Below, piece after piece: positions 12,231 through 26,700 of a stretch of DNA of 64,000 nucleotides. A program made the position numbers and the translations under genes. Under the pieces are notes generated by a model. It had not been told where the DNA came from. It did no database searches and was given only the letters and a program-made list of their open reading frames with translations. Every line of letters starts with the position of its first letter. The first letter of the stretch is position 1. Origin of the DNA: Paragordius varius. Taxonomy: Eukaryota; Nematomorpha. The DNA lies in the NCBI GenBank assembly GCA_964247055.1, contig OZ176054.1, forward strand, positions 1,488,001-1,552,000. The letters are read 5' to 3'.

Positions 12231-13543
12231 GGATCATGGTAAAAGCTCTTGGAGTTACTAATGATGTATTTGTAATTCATCTCTATTTTTCGGATCTATA
12301 ACTAGGGTTTCAGGTGTGTTTAATTTATATCATTACTAAGGTGTACCGAAATTTGTTTTTGTTAAAGTAAGTCATTCTCCTTTTAGTTTATTATCTTCCT
12401 GTTTTTTAGTCTCCTCTTTGCGTAACCGCTGAGTTTAGGCATTTTGATATCTGATGACGATGAAAGTATTTATAAAAAATACAAGCCTATTCCATCCTCA
12501 ATAAAGGTATATTGAAGCGCTCTGCAGATAGTTGCTCTCATATGGTCCACCATATAAAAAATTACGTATTAATATGTTAAGGATTTGGTATATCCGCTAA
12601 AACCGTCTTAACAATGATGGGACCGTTTTAAATCTAAGAAATACAATTTGATCAAACCAAACTGCTCCAAGCATCATCGCTGGTAACAATTTTAAAATGT
12701 AATAAACTCCTAAAAGAAATAGCCTATATTATTTTTTATTTTTGTCCTAGTTGACATATTAGGTAGTGTTAATAAACTAATATTTGAAAGATATTTTTGT
12801 ATAAATTTATTATCAAACATTGTTCACATATATTAGATAAAACTTATATTTTTATTATGTAATTTCTACTGTCAATTTGGACAGCTGAAAACACGATTAC
12901 AGACGCCTGATGTTAAAATCAGAATAAAAGTTTTAGCGTAGCCAGCTTTTTTAGTTAATTAATTACATTTTTTAAAAAATAAACATTTATTTTCTTGTTA
13001 CATTAGCGATTTCAAAAAAAATGGCGGCAAAAAAGTTTGAGATGAGGATTTTTTACAGTTATGCATATAATACGCCTAAAATGCTATAAAAAGCATATTT
13101 TAAATTTGGCGCAGTACCTTATATATGTTTTATGATATTTAAATTTCGCGTTCTAGCATACAAAATTACCTCAAACGGTCATGGTTGTTAATAAAGACAT
13201 TCTTTAGCACTCTAGGCGCAATCTCCCTTAATATAGGGTTTATTTAAAATACTATGCAAATGTTAATTTTTTGCAAACACGTTATGATGCTTGATTTTGC
13301 TTTGAATCCGGTAGAAAACATCATTTTTCCGTATTTAAAAGAATAAATGTTTAGTTTAAGTTTTAAAGAAAATTCCAAATTATCAGAAAGTATAGGGGAA
13401 ACATATATTTGATCCTCTATTACTGATAGTAATTATCGTCACACGATAAATATTTGCTAAAATAATTTATTTCCGCCCCTTAACTCATTCTAATGGTTTT
13501 AGATATTTATTATGTATCAACAATTTTTGGTAATTTTGCTATA

Positions 13544-13665
13544 AAAAAACTCTCTACCATATACATCTATCATCATATAAAGCTAATATTTATTATCAGT
13601 AAGTAAAAAACTCTCTACCATATACATCTATCATCATATAAAGCTAATATATGTTATCAGTAAGA
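13544..13665. repeat. 61-bp tandem duplication about 450 bp upstream of the microexon gene
   Basis: The block beginning ctctctaccatatacatc occurs at 13550 and 13611, with nearly identical 61-bp units ending in ttatcagtaag. It lies between the transposon cluster and the signal-peptide exon at 14112, so it could be promoter-proximal. Its function is unknown. A (CA)n tract follows at about 13827-13846. Otherwise 12500-14111 shows no gene. Confidence 0.7.
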
Positions 13666-14111
13666 TTTTAAGTATAGTAAGGAAATCAATTATTAAGCAA
13701 CAATACCAATATTATTTATCAATACACATACATATCCATTCGATTATTCATTAAAACAAAAAATTTCTATTTTTAGTAAATTAATTATTGGTGATCGTTT
13801 CATTCCCAATTTAGCAATCAATAAAACACACACACACACACACATACACTAAAATATAAATATTTTTTAATATATAATTACATACTTCTCATGAAATATA
13901 TCTATTTATGATGTTAAAAATTCGAAATTTCTAAATATAGAATTTTTTTTATCAAACCTTATCTATTTACAATAGGGGAGGAGGGGGTTACATATTAAAA
14001 AACAAAATGTTTCAATACTTCTCTTACATCCTATAAATTAACTTAAAACTATCCTCAATTTTATTTTTGTATTTTTTACACCTTTAATAGGAAATTATTT
14101 TTTTTAATACA

Positions 14112-14193
14112 ATGGCGAGTAACTTAGTTCTCCATATATTTGCTTTGATATGTTTCACTAAATTAATAATGCCGGGATTGTCGGATTTCGTTG
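14112..14193 (+). CDS. Exon 1: signal peptide
   Basis: The ATG at 14112 opens a 27-codon exon beginning MASNLVLHIFALICF, a short polar start followed by a hydrophobic core, as in a secretory signal peptide. It ends GTT G|gtaaat in phase 1 and joins exon 2 (14255) as Val. This ATG is chosen because it gives the signal peptide and the right phase. I saw no equally good upstream start. A protein starting this way enters the secretory pathway. Confidence 0.75.
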
Positions 14194-17100
14194 GTAAATA
14201 CAAAATTTGTCAAATTTTATTAAATCATAAATATAATATTTTTTTACTTTCTAGTTTATACCGACTTGGATACTGGAACCTCTGAATCGATTCAAACGAG
14301 TACATCAATTAATTAAATTTTTATATATTATGTTTTCTGATTATTTTATTACTGATATATATTTATAGCACTGGAATTGTATGAAAATCAAACAGGTAGT
14401 CATATGTAAAATACTTGAAATAATTTGTAACATTCCATTAGATTACCATTTTTTTTGAATTATATTAAAACAAAAAAGATTAAAAAATATTATCAAAATA
14501 AATTGCACATTATGTGAAATGAACTGCAGATTTGTTCCATTTTATAAGGATTTCGAAATAGGGATGTTAGGCCGAATATTAATCAAACCATATTTTAGGG
14601 AAAAATTAATTGAACGAACAATTATAAACATAGTGATAAATAAAAATCTTAGCTGGCAGTATAACTGTATAGACATACAGGTATATATACATATTAAAAC
14701 CCAAATATTAGAAACAGCAGCTGGGTATAAAAAAATGGGTGTGTAAACCAATCATTATAATCATGTTTTTAACACATTTATAAATATAATATTTTCATAA
14801 TCTGAATGATGATAAAATAATAATTAAATTATCAAAATAGATGAAAGTCTTAATATAACCCCGTTTCCCAAAAATAAAAATAGGGATTAGAAATTAAAAA
14901 ATATGACAACATATTTTCTAGTTTGTTAATTATAATTACCGTATAGATTGGGCTATTTAAAAAATTCATAAACAGCGGCAAAAAAAACAATAAGTTTAGA
15001 TACGGGATAATTTGATAAAATCTATCATTGGTTATAATTACATTATATATTAACGTTTTATATAATTTAATTATTAATATAATATATATACATATATTAG
15101 AATTAATGGAAAAAAGTAATGTTTTTTCTTAATTCTTTTCTTAGATTACTAAAATACGGACAAAACGTAAAAATATAAAAAAAATCTAACGGACAACCCT
15201 ATTTTTTTAAACCAAAATTTATCCATTAAAAATCATTTAATTAAAATGGTAAAATACATGATTAATTATGTTACCAATTTTCATATCTATTTTATTTGTC
15301 TTTTAGAAAAAATATTTGTCCTTATATTTTTACGTTTTGTCCGTATAATTTCCATTTTTTCATAATATAATTTTTTATAATACATAGTCGATCGATGGAA
15401 CACTTCTCTCAAAAGTTTATTATATTTTTATTAATTGCAAATTAAATATTTGCCGTAGTTATAAATTTAATAATAATATAATATGATTATAAATTAGTTA
15501 ACGAGGATTTCATTATGCCCCTTCGTTATAAGATTTATTCGCTCGAAAATCGAGGTAGTTTTTCTTTTCTTTTTTAAATTACTTTTAATCATTCAAAATT
15601 AAATATTTTTTATTAAATTTATTTTTCCTCAAAAAAAGATATACAATGGTTTCCGAATCAGGTAATATATTTACAGAATACGCCTGGAATAATTATTGTT
15701 TAAATTGACTTTCTAATTAATAATAAGTTTTTCTAACAATATATATAATATTCTATAGCAATATCAATTTTACATATAATTTTTTAGTCCATAATTCAAT
15801 CAAGTTTATTTTATTATATTTCCTTGTTTTTTAATAAATAATATATGATTGATTTATACGTTTTGATTATAATTATTTAGTTTACAATTATTCCGATGCC
15901 GTTTTGGATGATTTAAGTAATTATTGACAAATATTGAATACAATAAAAACTTAAATAAAATGAAACATCAAAAGACTATCCCATACTTTTTAAACCTTAA
16001 TTTATTCCTGTATTATAATTTGTTTTCAATCGTAAAATATATAATTAATTGTTTCACCAATTTAGTTATATTTAAAAAATGTTTAAAAATAGTAAAGCGT
16101 CTTTTAAAAAAATATTTATTTTTATGTATTTACTTGTTGTTTGGATAATTTCAATTTCTGATGTATAATTAGTTGAGGATTTGCGAAAACTAAAAATCGA
16201 ATCACATTGCCGAACATACACGTTTGAAAGTAAATATTAATACCATTTACAGCTTAAATTCACCCTCAAACAATTCAAATTTATTCTAAAATAAACTGTT
16301 CCAATATTTAAAATTAACTATATTTTTAAAATATTATATGAAAATTTCGTTTAAAATTAATATAATGAAAAAATAATAAACTATGCTATAAAGTAAAATA
16401 TTTTATATTAATAATGATATATTTCTAACCGAAAACACATAAATATTTTTATGGTGAATGTGAATTGTTCAAGGGTGAATTTATGATGATTTTAAGCATT
16501 AATTTTTATTAAATATTAACCCATGTCTCATTATAACTATATTTTATTTTTATTTTTAATTTTTATATGCATTTTTGGCGCATAACAATATTCTGACTTT
16601 AAATTAGCATTTTTAAATAAATTTTATTTCGATAAATAAATTTATTATTTTTAGAAAATCTAATCAGTGAGGGAATGATGAATGGCTTATTAAGTAGATG
16701 TTCATTTTCCTAAACAATACTTTTAAAATTAATTATTTTAATTTTTAAATGTAGTTAAAGAAATATGGAGCATGTACACTTTAGGTAAATATTGTGGAAA
16801 AAAATATTTTATTTTTAATTTTAATTGTACAGGAATCCCTGATATCAGCAACATAAAAAAAACTCATCTCAAAAATAAAACATGCTATTTTTTGGCTATC
16901 GGCGAATACACTGAAAAGGAAATTTCAAAAAATTTTAATTTAAGTATAATATATATATTATTACTTTTTAAAATGGAATAATTCAAATTCCAATATTTAT
17001 TTGTATTACCTTCTCCATATTTAGCATCCTATAAAGCTACCTTACAAATTAAGGATGGTAACTTATTTTGTTATACAGTAAAAAAAATAAAATTATACGG

Positions 17101-20100
17101 TCAAAACGAAAAAATTTAAGGACATTTTTTATAAAATCCACCATACTTTTCTAACTGTGATTATTCCCGCACAATGATTTAATTACCGTGGTCAATTATT
17201 TTTAACAATTTGAAAATCTATTATTTATTTCAGAAGATTAGTTATATTTAATAATAATATTCTGATAAAATTATTTGTCGTTAAAATTTAAGTTTCGTCT
17301 GCATAATTTCAATTTTTAATTAATATATAATTATTTTATCATTCATTTATTTCCACCAATAGATAAAGAATATTACTACGTGATTCGCAATTTCACATAT
17401 TTGGGTAAAATTAATTTTAACTTTTTTTTCAAACATTTTATTTCCAACATTTTTAAAAATGTATATATTATAGATTATCCACACCGAGCCAATATATGTC
17501 CTATTCAACAATCTCCATTGGATTACGCAACCTTTGGTATAATATTTTTATATCGATATTCGAAAATTTTTTATGATGATTATTTCAAATTGCCTTAACT
17601 ATCTTTTTAGTTAACAGGAATTCAATGTACAACATGCACCATCCTATAATTCATGCCAGGGGTAAACCTTATTCTAATTTTGTTAATATTAGTTATATAC
17701 CTGGGTTTCCCTTTTTTGTCCCATATAAGACTATATTCGCCTTTTAAAATTTTAATTCTATAAAAAATCAGCCAAGGTCAAAAAGTTGTTGATACATTAA
17801 ATTTGATAAAAAAAAAATTTTAAATTTTGAGATACTCCATTATTATAATCTTATATCAGTTTTTATCAATGTACCGTTTCCGCTAAAACATAATTAATTT
17901 TGTGTCAATTTTACCATAGCCTTATTTTCTTGTCGAAATATATGGTTTATAACGGTTTAAACCATTGTTAGATATCGGGCTTTGGGTTTTATGTATTCGG
18001 TGCGTTCATTTTGTTGAAAACTGCATAACAATAAGAAGATTGGACTTTCCAACACTTGAAATTTTCATAAATATCTATATAAAATATATGTATACATATA
18101 TATATATATATAGATTATAAACATTAATATATAATTGCCATAGATTATGATGCATTGATGGGACTTAGAGGTAATGCATATATCTTATTTCACTATTAAT
18201 TTTTTTTTAAATAAAATATTTATTTATCATGTCAATAGAACGATTGATTAGAGGTATAAAATTCAAAAATGAGAAATAATTATTTTTTCACTTGTCAATA
18301 TTTTAAAATAAATTATTATTATATAGGAAATAATTGGAAAAATTCTTCAAGAGGTAATTTAAAATTTATATAATATCGTTCCTTATTTAACGCAAAAACT
18401 AATACATATCTAATATTTTTAGCATTTCCAAACGAAAATTTTGAGATAACTCTCTTTTACAATCTGCATTACTTTCCACATCAAGGTACTTATTTTATTA
18501 TTTAAATTTCTTGATTATATATATATATATATTATTTATTTATTCCTTATTAGAAATGTTACCCAATTTTAAGGTAAAAGTTGTAATTTTAAATCAATTA
18601 AAATATATTTTATTAAAACAGTCAAGTTATGAAACACGTATGTATCTGACCCCTATTTTCATATATTTCATTTTTTATATATATACTTAAGGATTTCGGA
18701 TTTAATTAAAACCCATAGGGATCACAACCTTAATTTAAGATCATGTAATGCTCTAAAAATTTATTTACCCTTATAAGCTTTTTAATGATATGTATTTTAT
18801 ATTAAATCCAGAAAATGATATATTTTTTTAATATTCATATTTTTATTTGCAGTTGGTCAATTTTATAAAATGCATGATGCAGAAATAACAAATTCCCTTT
18901 TATAATCAAAAAATAATTTCGTTTTTTCATCGGGGAACATTCGAGATTATTGAATTGAAAATGATTTTTTTTGGTTGTGAGCTCAAACTATTTATGCCAA
19001 CTTAATTTAACCTGTTTTTTATAATTTAAAGTTTTACTATCACAAAAAATATCGTTTATATTAATAAAAAATATAGATATTTTCATTTTATTAAAACCAA
19101 CTATTGCTAAAATTTTATTATTATTGTATTTAGTTATCAATTATACGGAATCCGTTATGAAAAATCTAAGTAATTTGAAATAATTTTATTAATTAATTTT
19201 AAATTATATTATATTTACATATAGCTAAACATTCACATTCACCCTATTATCAAAGCTATTATTTTTCAAGTGATTTAATTTTTAAACATTTATATGCTAC
19301 TTTATATTTTAACCCAAAATTAACGCTTATTTTATTTTGCAGAACGTTTTCCATCCCAGGGAAAGTTGAATGGATCACAAAGTAATATTGAAACCAAATT
19401 TAACAAAATTTAAATTTTGGATTTATGGAGTTTTCATAAAACTATTTTTTTATATCCTTTTACTTATCATATAGTACAAGAAATATCGCAATTATATGGT
19501 AAAATATTGAAATTTATTCACTTATCTATCAACTATCAATGCTTTTCATTCGCTATTTAGATATGTTTGCTAATGAGCTGCAAGAATTTACAAAAACTCC
19601 AAACGCACAAAATTCAGAAAACAGAACATGTTATTATTTAACGTTTGGGCGGAGCATTGATGACCCCTTACCTAAATATTTTTCCAACCGTAGAGGTTAA
19701 TACTTACATTTTATTAGTCGCCTTAATTGAGTAAAATAAGTTTTACTAAAAAATATATTTATAAACGCATTTGTCGTATCTTATGAAAAAAACCAATTAA
19801 AATTTGGATATAATCTTTTCTCACAAAAAAATATTTATCAAAGTTAATAATTTTACCCGATTAATTTAACTATTAGATTCGTCATCATTTTTTGACTAAT
19901 AAAAGCTTAATTCTTATAATATTAAATAACTTTAATATCTGTAGATCTTGTCAATAAACTGTCGGAATTACGGACGGAATCTCTGAAAAAAGGTATAATA
20001 TGAGATTATTGTCCTTTCTTCCAAAATATAAATATATTATTAAATTTGTATAGATACCCCTTACGATTACATTGTTCGGAAAACGACATACCAAGGTAAC

Positions 20101-23100
20101 TCTATTTAAATCAACATATATCTATTATATAAATTTTATTCATTTGTTTTATGTAAATTCAACCGAAAAATATTTTATAATTTTCTAACACTATCAATTT
20201 TACAGAAGAAACACATATGCCAAAATTGTGCCCAATCTCATTGTCGCCCAATATCAATAATTCTAATAAAGGTATATATTTGTTTAAAATCAATATTTTA
20301 AAAATAATATGCAATAACCGCCTTGAACTTGAATTTCAAATTAAGATATTTATACCATACAATATATAATGTTTAAATCCGTAATATTTATTTAAAATAA
20401 ATTTTTACTTTTAAAAAGATATATGCTTGAATTAGAGGCGCCCCACAAATTGCTTAACTGTCGCATTTTTAGAAAATAAAAAAAGAATACGAAAACAATA
20501 CACACTATTATTTTCCATTTACTTGTTATTCCGTTCCCAAAAACAGTCGTAAATGAAAATATTAACCTTTAAGAACCAATTATTTTACTTTATATTCCAT
20601 CAATAAAATGAAAATAATTTAAAATTTGACTCTTTATCGAACAACTAATGTGGTCTTCTTAGAATCCAAACAATAGATATATTTTTCTGGCCTAATTACA
20701 AAATTTTGATTTTTCTCATTTAACGCATGGGACACCGCTTACAGTTTGCGCATAGAAAAATACGTTAGCCTGCTACCTTGTTATTGGGTTAACCTTAAAT
20801 TGGGCTTCATTACAAAATTATATATATATTTTTCAAATTGTCATCGAAATTTAAAATATTAATCATAATTAATTAATTGTTATATTTATGCTATGTTAGA
20901 TCATTTGAAAATACAATTAAAATCAAATATATTGCCGACAATGCGTCCGAATGCCAAAACACATGGTAAGTATTTGAAAGTTTGAATTTCCAAAATAAAA
21001 ATATATATGTTATAAAGAAATATTAAACACCTAACGGGAAATTATATCCCATCTATTAGAGTAAACCGCTAATATTAAATTTACTTACGTTATACGGCCA
21101 ATATTAGGCATTTAAGGCCCCCCGCCAGGTTTAATGCGGTTTATAGCCTAATGTCCGGCGCTTATTTTAAAAATCATTTTCGCAATTTATTCTTTAAAAA
21201 GAAGTCAATACAATGTATTAACATTACCATAAAAATATATATATTTTTGATTATTTGTTAAATCAAATATCCATAATTCCAAAAATACATAATAATACTG
21301 TCGTTCAAAAACGTATTGTTTGATATCCATGACGGATGGTCAATAAGCTAATAAAATAATTCACACCTCTGTAATATATTTTATAAATAAAACATATCAA
21401 ACACTAACTATAGAACCTCTTATCAAAGTAGTGTGACTTAAAAACTAAGAATTTGATGATATGAAAATATTTAATGTAATTGTCTATATATATAAAAATT
21501 TAAAAATTCATCGAAAAAGACGAAAATTTAAGTTTAACCCTGATTCATATCAAATTAAATATATATATATTTTAGATTCCAAGGAACTTAGGAATCTCAA
21601 AGGTAATCAAATAATTTTTTAAATATATATTTTTTTAAATATTTTTTTTAATTTAGAACGTCTAATCACAGGTAAAAAATATATTCAAATGGAATTCTTT
21701 TCTAATTTTTCGTATTATAATGTATCGTAATTTAATAATAAAAAACCGTAATAATCCCAATAATAATTTATTTGACACTATAAATGCTTTCTATATTAGG
21801 AAATAATTGGAAAAATCAATCAAAAGGTATTATATTATGTTAATTATTTAAAATTTTTTACAAAATATGAGGATTGTGTTTATAATATAAAATAAAATAG
21901 TTTTAATATTATATATATATAAATACTTTAAAGCTTCACCCAACGTAAATTATGTAATAACCCTGGCCTACAATATACATTACTTTGAAAACCAAGGTAT
22001 AAATACCTTTATTTTTTTCGTTTTGTCGCAATATTATACCCTAATATTTTTATTTACCTTTTCTAGAACTCTTGCCTGAATTTAACGTAAGATTAAATAA
22101 ATTTATTTAAAACAATTTTAAATTTATGTCCCTACAGTCTAGTTATGAAACACGTAAGTTTATTTAGATAATTAAAAATCTTTCAAAATATTCCGTTTTA
22201 TTATATTTGAAATATAATGATTCAGTTTGGATTACATGTAACATATAACAATGTGGTCAATTAATTTTGTAAAATAATGAAATGTTAAATAATTTTGCAA
22301 CTTAGTTTATCATCTTATATGCAAATCCCGGGGTCCTCCCAATTTTACAACTAATAGAGCTCATATTTAACTTCAGACTTTTAATTATCCAATATTTTTA
22401 ATAATTGAAACAAAAACATGAATTTAAATGATATGAGTTATAAAATTCTTAAGGCTGCTGGCATTATACCATAGCAACTTATTTAATATACTCTAATTGC
22501 ATATTAAAAGGATAGCTATGTGTTATCTTTATTGCTATTTTGAAACTTAAATATGTAACTGTTGAAATTGTTTTGCCTCACTAAATATTTTAAAAAATTT
22601 GTAGTTATTATATTAATCAAATTTTTTGCTCATTACAAATTAATTCCGCCCATCATTATTTAAAAAGAATAATGTTATATTTCGCTTCAAATTGGGGTTA
22701 CTAAATACCCCATAATAATTTAATTTGGTTTTTCAAAAAAAATTAATAAAACGGTCTCAATTTCAAATTAATATTTAAAAAAATTTGATTTTGATGAAAA
22801 AATATATATATCACTACTTCGACGCCATTTTTATTCAATTTTTAATATTTTAAAGGCTATTTATTTGAATAACATCTAAAATTTAAACAAAATGAAAAAG
22901 AAGTTTGTTTGCATTATATTTGATAAATTGCTAAATTTTCACTTTTGAGTTTTACCTTACAATATGTAATTTCAAGTATTTTGAATAAGATTTTGTTATA
23001 TTTCGGTTCATCATTGTTATATAAGTATAAATTTTTGTCATGGCTTCAATTCCTTCCATATTTTTTGAAGTATTCGATTTTAAACAAGCCTGGGGTATCC

Positions 23101-23355
23101 AATTACCCCAATTTTAATCAAAGGACGGAAATGACTGTGCTATATCCATGTTGTGTTTATAAAGTCGTATCATTTAAATAACATCTTTTTTTGTTATTAG
23201 CAAAGAATGTTTACGGTTAACCATATCCAAAATATTTTTAAATATTAAATAATGATATATTTCTTTTAACCGTTTTAGTTATCAACTATACGGATTCAAT
23301 TATGCCAAACATAAGTAATTATCAATTTATATAATAAATTATTATTTATTTAATA

Positions 23356-23393
<38 letters not shown>

Positions 23394-23752
23394 GATGAAT
23401 CAGTTTGGCTCTATTATCAAACCTATTATTTTGAAAGTAATTTTAGTTTTTTTTCAAAAAATTTAAATCGAATATAACACCATTTTTTTTATAGAACGCT
23501 TCCCTTCTCAAGGAAGACTCAATGGTTCTCAAAGTAAAAATTTTTTATTTTACCTTAAAATCAAAGGGTTTATTTTTCATCTTTTAAATAGCATTTTTAC
23601 AAAAACTCGAACCAACTTTTATTAGAAATATAACATGATTTACATAAGCGCCAAAAATACTAATTTTTATTAAAATTTACACTTATTTATGGGCGGAAAA
23701 CGCTAGAGATAATTATTTAGATTAAACCAATAGGTTCCCAAAACGTATAAAC

Positions 23753-23795
<43 letters not shown>

Positions 23796-26700
23796 ATTTG
23801 TACTTCAAGAGTCTCCTCAATACTTTAAATTCGCCCTCGAACAATTTAAATTCACCTGAAAATAAATTATGTTTTTTTAAGCAGCTAATAAAACTGATCA
23901 TTAGTAAAATAAATATTCTTATGCCATAATTTATTATTTTTCAGTACTATATTAATTTAAAACAAATTAAAAAATATAAAAAAATATAGGTAATTTTTAA
24001 TTTTTAAAAACACAAAATTAATTTTAGACTGAATTTAAATCGTTTAAAAACTAACTTGAATTGTTCAAGGGTAAATTTGGATTATTTAAGGGTGAAATTT
24101 GAATTGTTCAAGGGTAAATTTTAACTCTAAATGGTATATTCAAGATAGAGAGGGAGCGCTTTCTAAAAAATAAAATGAAAAGTACCGATTTTAGGTATGG
24201 TAAATTATATCCTGATAAAATTATCAGAAAAATATCATAATTTTCAGGGTCCCTAGCAAAATTTAAAGTCATCATGGGCCCCGAATACAATTTATGTCAT
24301 AACTCATTCGAGATTAGGAAAAAAGAGACTTTAAACACATAATAATAATATTTACTTGAGTAATTATTTTTTTATTGTTATTTAGTAAATGAAATCTCAT
24401 TACTATATGGTAATATAATATATTTCATAAATAATCATCTCATGTAAAAATATACCTAATGGTATGTAAATGGCAACAATATATAGATTATAATGCTGAC
24501 ATGCAAAAGGAAGATGATCTTCTGATCAAATACAACCCTCAAAGTACAGAAAACAAAACTTGTTATTATATGACGTTTGGGCGCAACATTAATAAATCAT
24601 TGCCTTACTATATTTCTAAACGTGATGGTTAGAATTTTACATTAACTTTTGTTTTTTTGGGATTAAAAATTAAATTTTTCAAAATTTAAAAGTTTTACAA
24701 ATTTTCCATTGAATCTCAAAAAATTGTATCCTACATCGTAATTAAAAACCGTTATTAATGTTTTATTTGGTAAAATTTCACATAATAATTATATTTTTTT
24801 GTGTAGATCTTCTTGCCAGATTACGAAACCTGCGCACTGAAACTCTTCAAAAAGGTACGCTCTTATTTTTGTTTCAAATATATAATATTTTAATTTATTG
24901 TCAATATTATAGATATGCCCTATGACTATATCGTTCGTCATACAACCTATCTCGGTAAGAATTATATTGTAAATAAAATTTTTTATTTAATTTTGGGCAT
25001 TTTAACAGATCAATCCTTTATTCCCAATCTATGCCCCATTCAAGTTATTGAAGAAACATTGCCATCCAATAAGACATCTAATAAAGGTATGTTCATTGAC
25101 TTTTCATTCATTTTTTAATACTTTAAATAGGTTTTAGAACTTAAATTTATATATTTAATATAGTAGTTTCAGCAGCAGCTCAAAATATAAACGTAACTGC
25201 AAATTCCACAAAAGGTCCATATAATTTGGATCAAATATCCGAACCACAAATCCTTAGTAAAACACTACTGGAATATATTTATTAAATATGTTTTAAAACT
25301 ACGCAGTTTATACTATTTAATAAATTAACTGATAAAAATATGATTGTGTTTTTAAAATAAACTACCAACATTCTTAAAAATTTTTGAACTTGAAACTTAG
25401 TGTATATTTAGTTTAGTTGATTTTCCGATCGATATTTAGATGGCTCAATCGAATCAACGATGGTAGCCTTGCCCTCAACTATATCACCAGAAAACAAAGC
25501 ACAAAGTAATATTATAGTATAAACAATTTTAAGAGTTAAAATTTTGAAATTAATACGGTTGGTGTTCTAATAAATATCATAAGTTCCCAATCCCTTTTTG
25601 ATAGTTATAACAGGGCAATTAAATATACGACGTTCAATAATTTAAATTTCATTTTGAATGAGGCCTAAAACTATGTTTATGTAGTTTATTTATAAAAAGT
25701 ATCAACATAACTTGATTTCCTGGGATTTTGACCTGTTAATACACGGTATGAATCTTATGCATAATGTCCTCTACGGTCTAGCCAATCAATTATAACACAA
25801 CGAAATCATATTTTATTAATAGGAAAAATTCCATTTTTCTATCAAATGTGTTTACTAATCTTCTTTTTTCAAAAATTATTCCCTTTTTTGAAAAATTATT
25901 CCTTAATTTATCCTTTTATTAGTTTAAGTTATGTTAAAATTTCTACGTTTATTCGTTTAGTGGTGATTGCAGGTAATTTGAATCAGATTTAATTATGTTG
26001 TCGTTTGGTATTATAATTGAATGTCACTCTACAAATAAATAATTTCTTTATTTTCCAGGGGCGGCGCTTACAGGCATAGCTGGTAAATATTGTTTTTTTG
26101 CTCTTTATTCCAAACAATTACATAACAGCAATTTTGCATTGCACTGTATTTAAGAGTATGGAATAGAGATGTACATTGGTATCCCACAATCATTTATTAC
26201 AGTATTCACCTTTTTATTAGCCAATTCAAATTATTTTTGGCCATTTGGCTATACATTAATGTATGGATTAAAATTAACATAGTTAAAATTAAACATTCTT
26301 TTCCAATCCTACAACATTTAATTTGTTTATATTATTAATATGTTATAATCATACGTTCCCGTATTCCTAATTGAACAGCAATAAATGTGCATATTATCTG
26401 TATATCGAAATTTTTACTGTAATATATGTATATGTATATGTATAGCTACGGGTGTAGCAATCGGGACAGCGACCGGAACAGCTGCAGCCTCAGCTGGAAC
26501 CGGTCTTGTGGTTGAAGGGGGAACTGCTTTGGCCGCTGGAGCTGAGACCGCTTTTGAATCTCTCACAGCTGGAAGTGAGACCTCTTTAGAATCTCTGACA
26601 GCTTCTTCAAGTTCTTCAAGTTCATCCTCGTCCTCTACGGCGGCGCTTACACAAGCCAACAGAGTCATCAGCAAGGGAACTACCAAAGTAGTAGTTTCAT

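Larger units (their letters stand above)
9480..12500 (-). pseudogene. Inverted second copy of the hAT transposase relic, split by another hAT
   Basis: On the minus strand, 9583-9777 reads NLPFRGYVENL followed by PNPENFLLLNVL, the continuation of the conserved block seen at 9150 on the plus strand. The reverse complement of about 9800-9960 parallels 8960-9110, including GKAFTTW-type sequence. On the far side of the 9970-12230 insertion, the reverse complement of 12240-12470 parallels 8345-8640 (both contain CCTAAACTCAGCGGTTAC). It is thus one inverted relic opened by a younger hAT. Confidence 0.5.

Noticed and set aside
14519-14746. 75-codon open frame in the first long intron of the microexon gene
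   Set aside because: No motif, wrong structure compared with modules B and C, and an equally long frame on the opposite strand.
15639-15661. 23-nt exon (DIQWFPNQ) resembling the phase-0 exon of modules B and C
   Set aside because: Its position and phase fit the B/C pattern, but no following 16-nt-type exon restores phase 1. Using 15677-15697 alone keeps the frame.
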